A stretch of DNA of 64,000 nucleotides, taken from contig NZ_KQ948556.1 in NCBI RefSeq assembly GCF_001514125.1, positions 187,648-251,647 on the forward strand, given 5' to 3'. The notes below the pieces were generated by a model. The model was not told where the DNA came from. It did not search any database and saw only the letters and a program-made list of their open reading frames with translations. Below, in pieces: positions 63,073-64,000 of this stretch. A program made the translations under genes and the position numbers. Source of the DNA: Streptomyces longwoodensis (GTDB taxonomy: Bacteria > Actinomycetota > Actinomycetes > Streptomycetales > Streptomycetaceae). The first letter of the stretch is position 1, and every line of letters starts with the position of its first letter.

Positions 63073-63999
63073 TCAGGACTTACGGGGAACCCCGCCCTTG
63101 CGGCCGATGTCGAACGCCAGCCGGTACACGTCGGGGAGGTCGAGCGCGCCGCTGGTGCGTTCGGTCAGGACGCCGAGTTCGACCAGTTCATCTATCAGTC
63201 CGATGGGGTCGTCAGCGGCGGCGCGGGGACCACTGTTCTCGTCGTCGTCCTCCCGCATATGGCGCAGGATTTCCGTGAGACCGCCACGCTCCCAGCACTG
63301 GCGGACGACGGACGGCTCTATCGGCACCCGCTCGCCCTCGAGCTGTTCGATCGCCGTCGCGGCCCAGCCGATGTCCTCCTTCAGCTCGTCCACCCTGACC
63401 CGCGACGCCTCGTGCAGACTCTCCCGGATCGCCTCGTAGTGCAGCGGGTACTGCTGCGTGGCGTACCGCTCCGCCGTCAGGTCCGTGGCCGTGCGCAGCG
63501 CGAGCAGCCAGGTCCTTGGGCTCACGCGTCCCTTGCCGTCCTGGAGATGGTTCGGTACCCAGGTGAAGGTGTGGCCCTTGCGCCGGTCGGTCCCCATGTA
63601 CGGCCCCGCGAGGGCGACGAAAGCCCGTTCCTGGCACTTCTCGTCGGCGATCAGGTCGACCGGGGCGACGAACCGCCCTTCACTCTGTACCAACCACTCG
63701 CCGTACTGCGCCCGGAACTTCTCCGCCTCGGCACTCGGATGGTTGCCCAGCCGGTGGAAGAGCAGCCCGTAGAGATTCTCTCGGCTCCATGTCAGGTCGG
63801 CCGCGTTAGCCCCCAGCTTCGAGGCGTCCGGAAACGTCTTGGGTGCGCTGTCGTACATGTCCGGGCGTACGAAGATCTTGGCACGCAGGGCCCCCGTGGT
63901 CAGCCGCAGTTCCAGTGCCACCTGGAACAGTGCCGACACCAGCCGGTCGGCGGTCTTGCGGTCCGCGTGGAGGTGATCGAGGGCGTCGAAGAGCAGCAC
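63073..63999 (-). CDS. ATPase-like protein, C-terminal part (start off the window)
   Basis: The visible 308 residues are the C-terminal part of a larger protein whose start lies beyond base 64000. It opens with LLFDALDHLHADRKTADRLV, which resembles a Walker B strand and following helix of P-loop ATPases of the STAND/KAP kind; the P-loop itself would be upstream. Later parts (RLGNHPSAEAEKFRAQYGEW, DIGWAATAIEQLEGERVPIE) are helical and probably form a winged-helix or sensor region. It is convergent with the PglW-like gene, which suggests a defence role. The domain call is tentative. Confidence 0.5.
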   Translation of the reverse strand: MLLFDALDHLHADRKTADRLVSALFQVALELRLTTGALRAKIFVRPDMYDSAPKTFPDASKLGANAADLTWSRENLYGLLFHRLGNHPSAEAEKFRAQYGEWLVQSEGRFVAPVDLIADEKCQERAFVALAGPYMGTDRRKGHTFTWVPNHLQDGKGRVSPRTWLLALRTATDLTAERYATQQYPLHYEAIRESLHEASRVRVDELKEDIGWAATAIEQLEGERVPIEPSVVRQCWERGGLTEILRHMREDDDENSGPRAAADDPIGLIDELVELGVLTERTSGALDLPDVYRLAFDIGRKGGVPRKS

Positions 64000-64000
64000 G

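Overview
The window is high-GC actinobacterial DNA and almost certainly comes from a Streptomyces chromosome. Supporting signs are GTG and TTG starts, very high third-position GC, a conservon (kinase, roadblock, DUF742, GTPase), a single-chain Kgd-type 2-oxoglutarate decarboxylase, a Ku and LigD-polymerase pair, a lon gene with an HspR-type operator, and a FxSxx RiPP locus.

Region 1 (1-12.6 kb, plus strand) looks like one conflict or immunity module. It has a trypsin-like protease fused to VMAP-type domains (start off the window), a MoxR AAA+ ATPase and a vWA/TPR (SAV_2336-like) protein. Then, 12 nt later, comes a 58-codon precursor ending YGSAF-COOH (FxsA type). FxsB (radical SAM/SPASM), a HExxH peptide-modifying protein and a TIR-like/NB-ARC/TPR protein (FxsT) follow. 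A perfect 20-bp hairpin closes it. Region 2 (12.6-24.8 kb) is core metabolism and housekeeping: kgd, an OmpR-type two-component pair, a spermidine-synthase-like protein, a rhomboid-like protein, a GNAT, HspR-type regulated lon and a secreted GH25 muramidase.

Region 3 (25.0-38.1 kb) holds MarR, a PP2C-like phosphatase, the conservon operon cvnABCD with a styrene-monooxygenase-like flavoprotein, an old-yellow-enzyme/MerR divergent pair, an NlpC/P60 hydrolase, a TetR and an AurF-like diiron protein. Region 4 (38.1-52.1 kb) is envelope and DNA repair: PBP2 and FtsW/RodA, a Gly-Gln-repeat SH3 protein, a lipoprotein with an orphan sensor kinase, a NERD-like protein, LigD-Pol and Ku in divergent arrangement, an undecaprenyl-diphosphate synthase, a large secreted BNR/sortilin-like protein, and small DUF proteins.

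Region 5 (about 52.1-64 kb) is an accessory defence island, and its middle has visibly lower GC and relaxed codon use. It carries a DUF3800 protein, a 755-residue protein of unknown family, an EVE / ScoMcrA-like SRA / PD-(D/E)xK fusion that looks like a modification-dependent restriction enzyme, a probable decayed gene, a PglW-like NERD plus tandem-kinase protein without visible pglXYZ, and the end of a convergent ATPase running off the window. The two most promising undescribed systems are the protease-VMAP/FxSxx operon of region 1 and the defence island of region 5.
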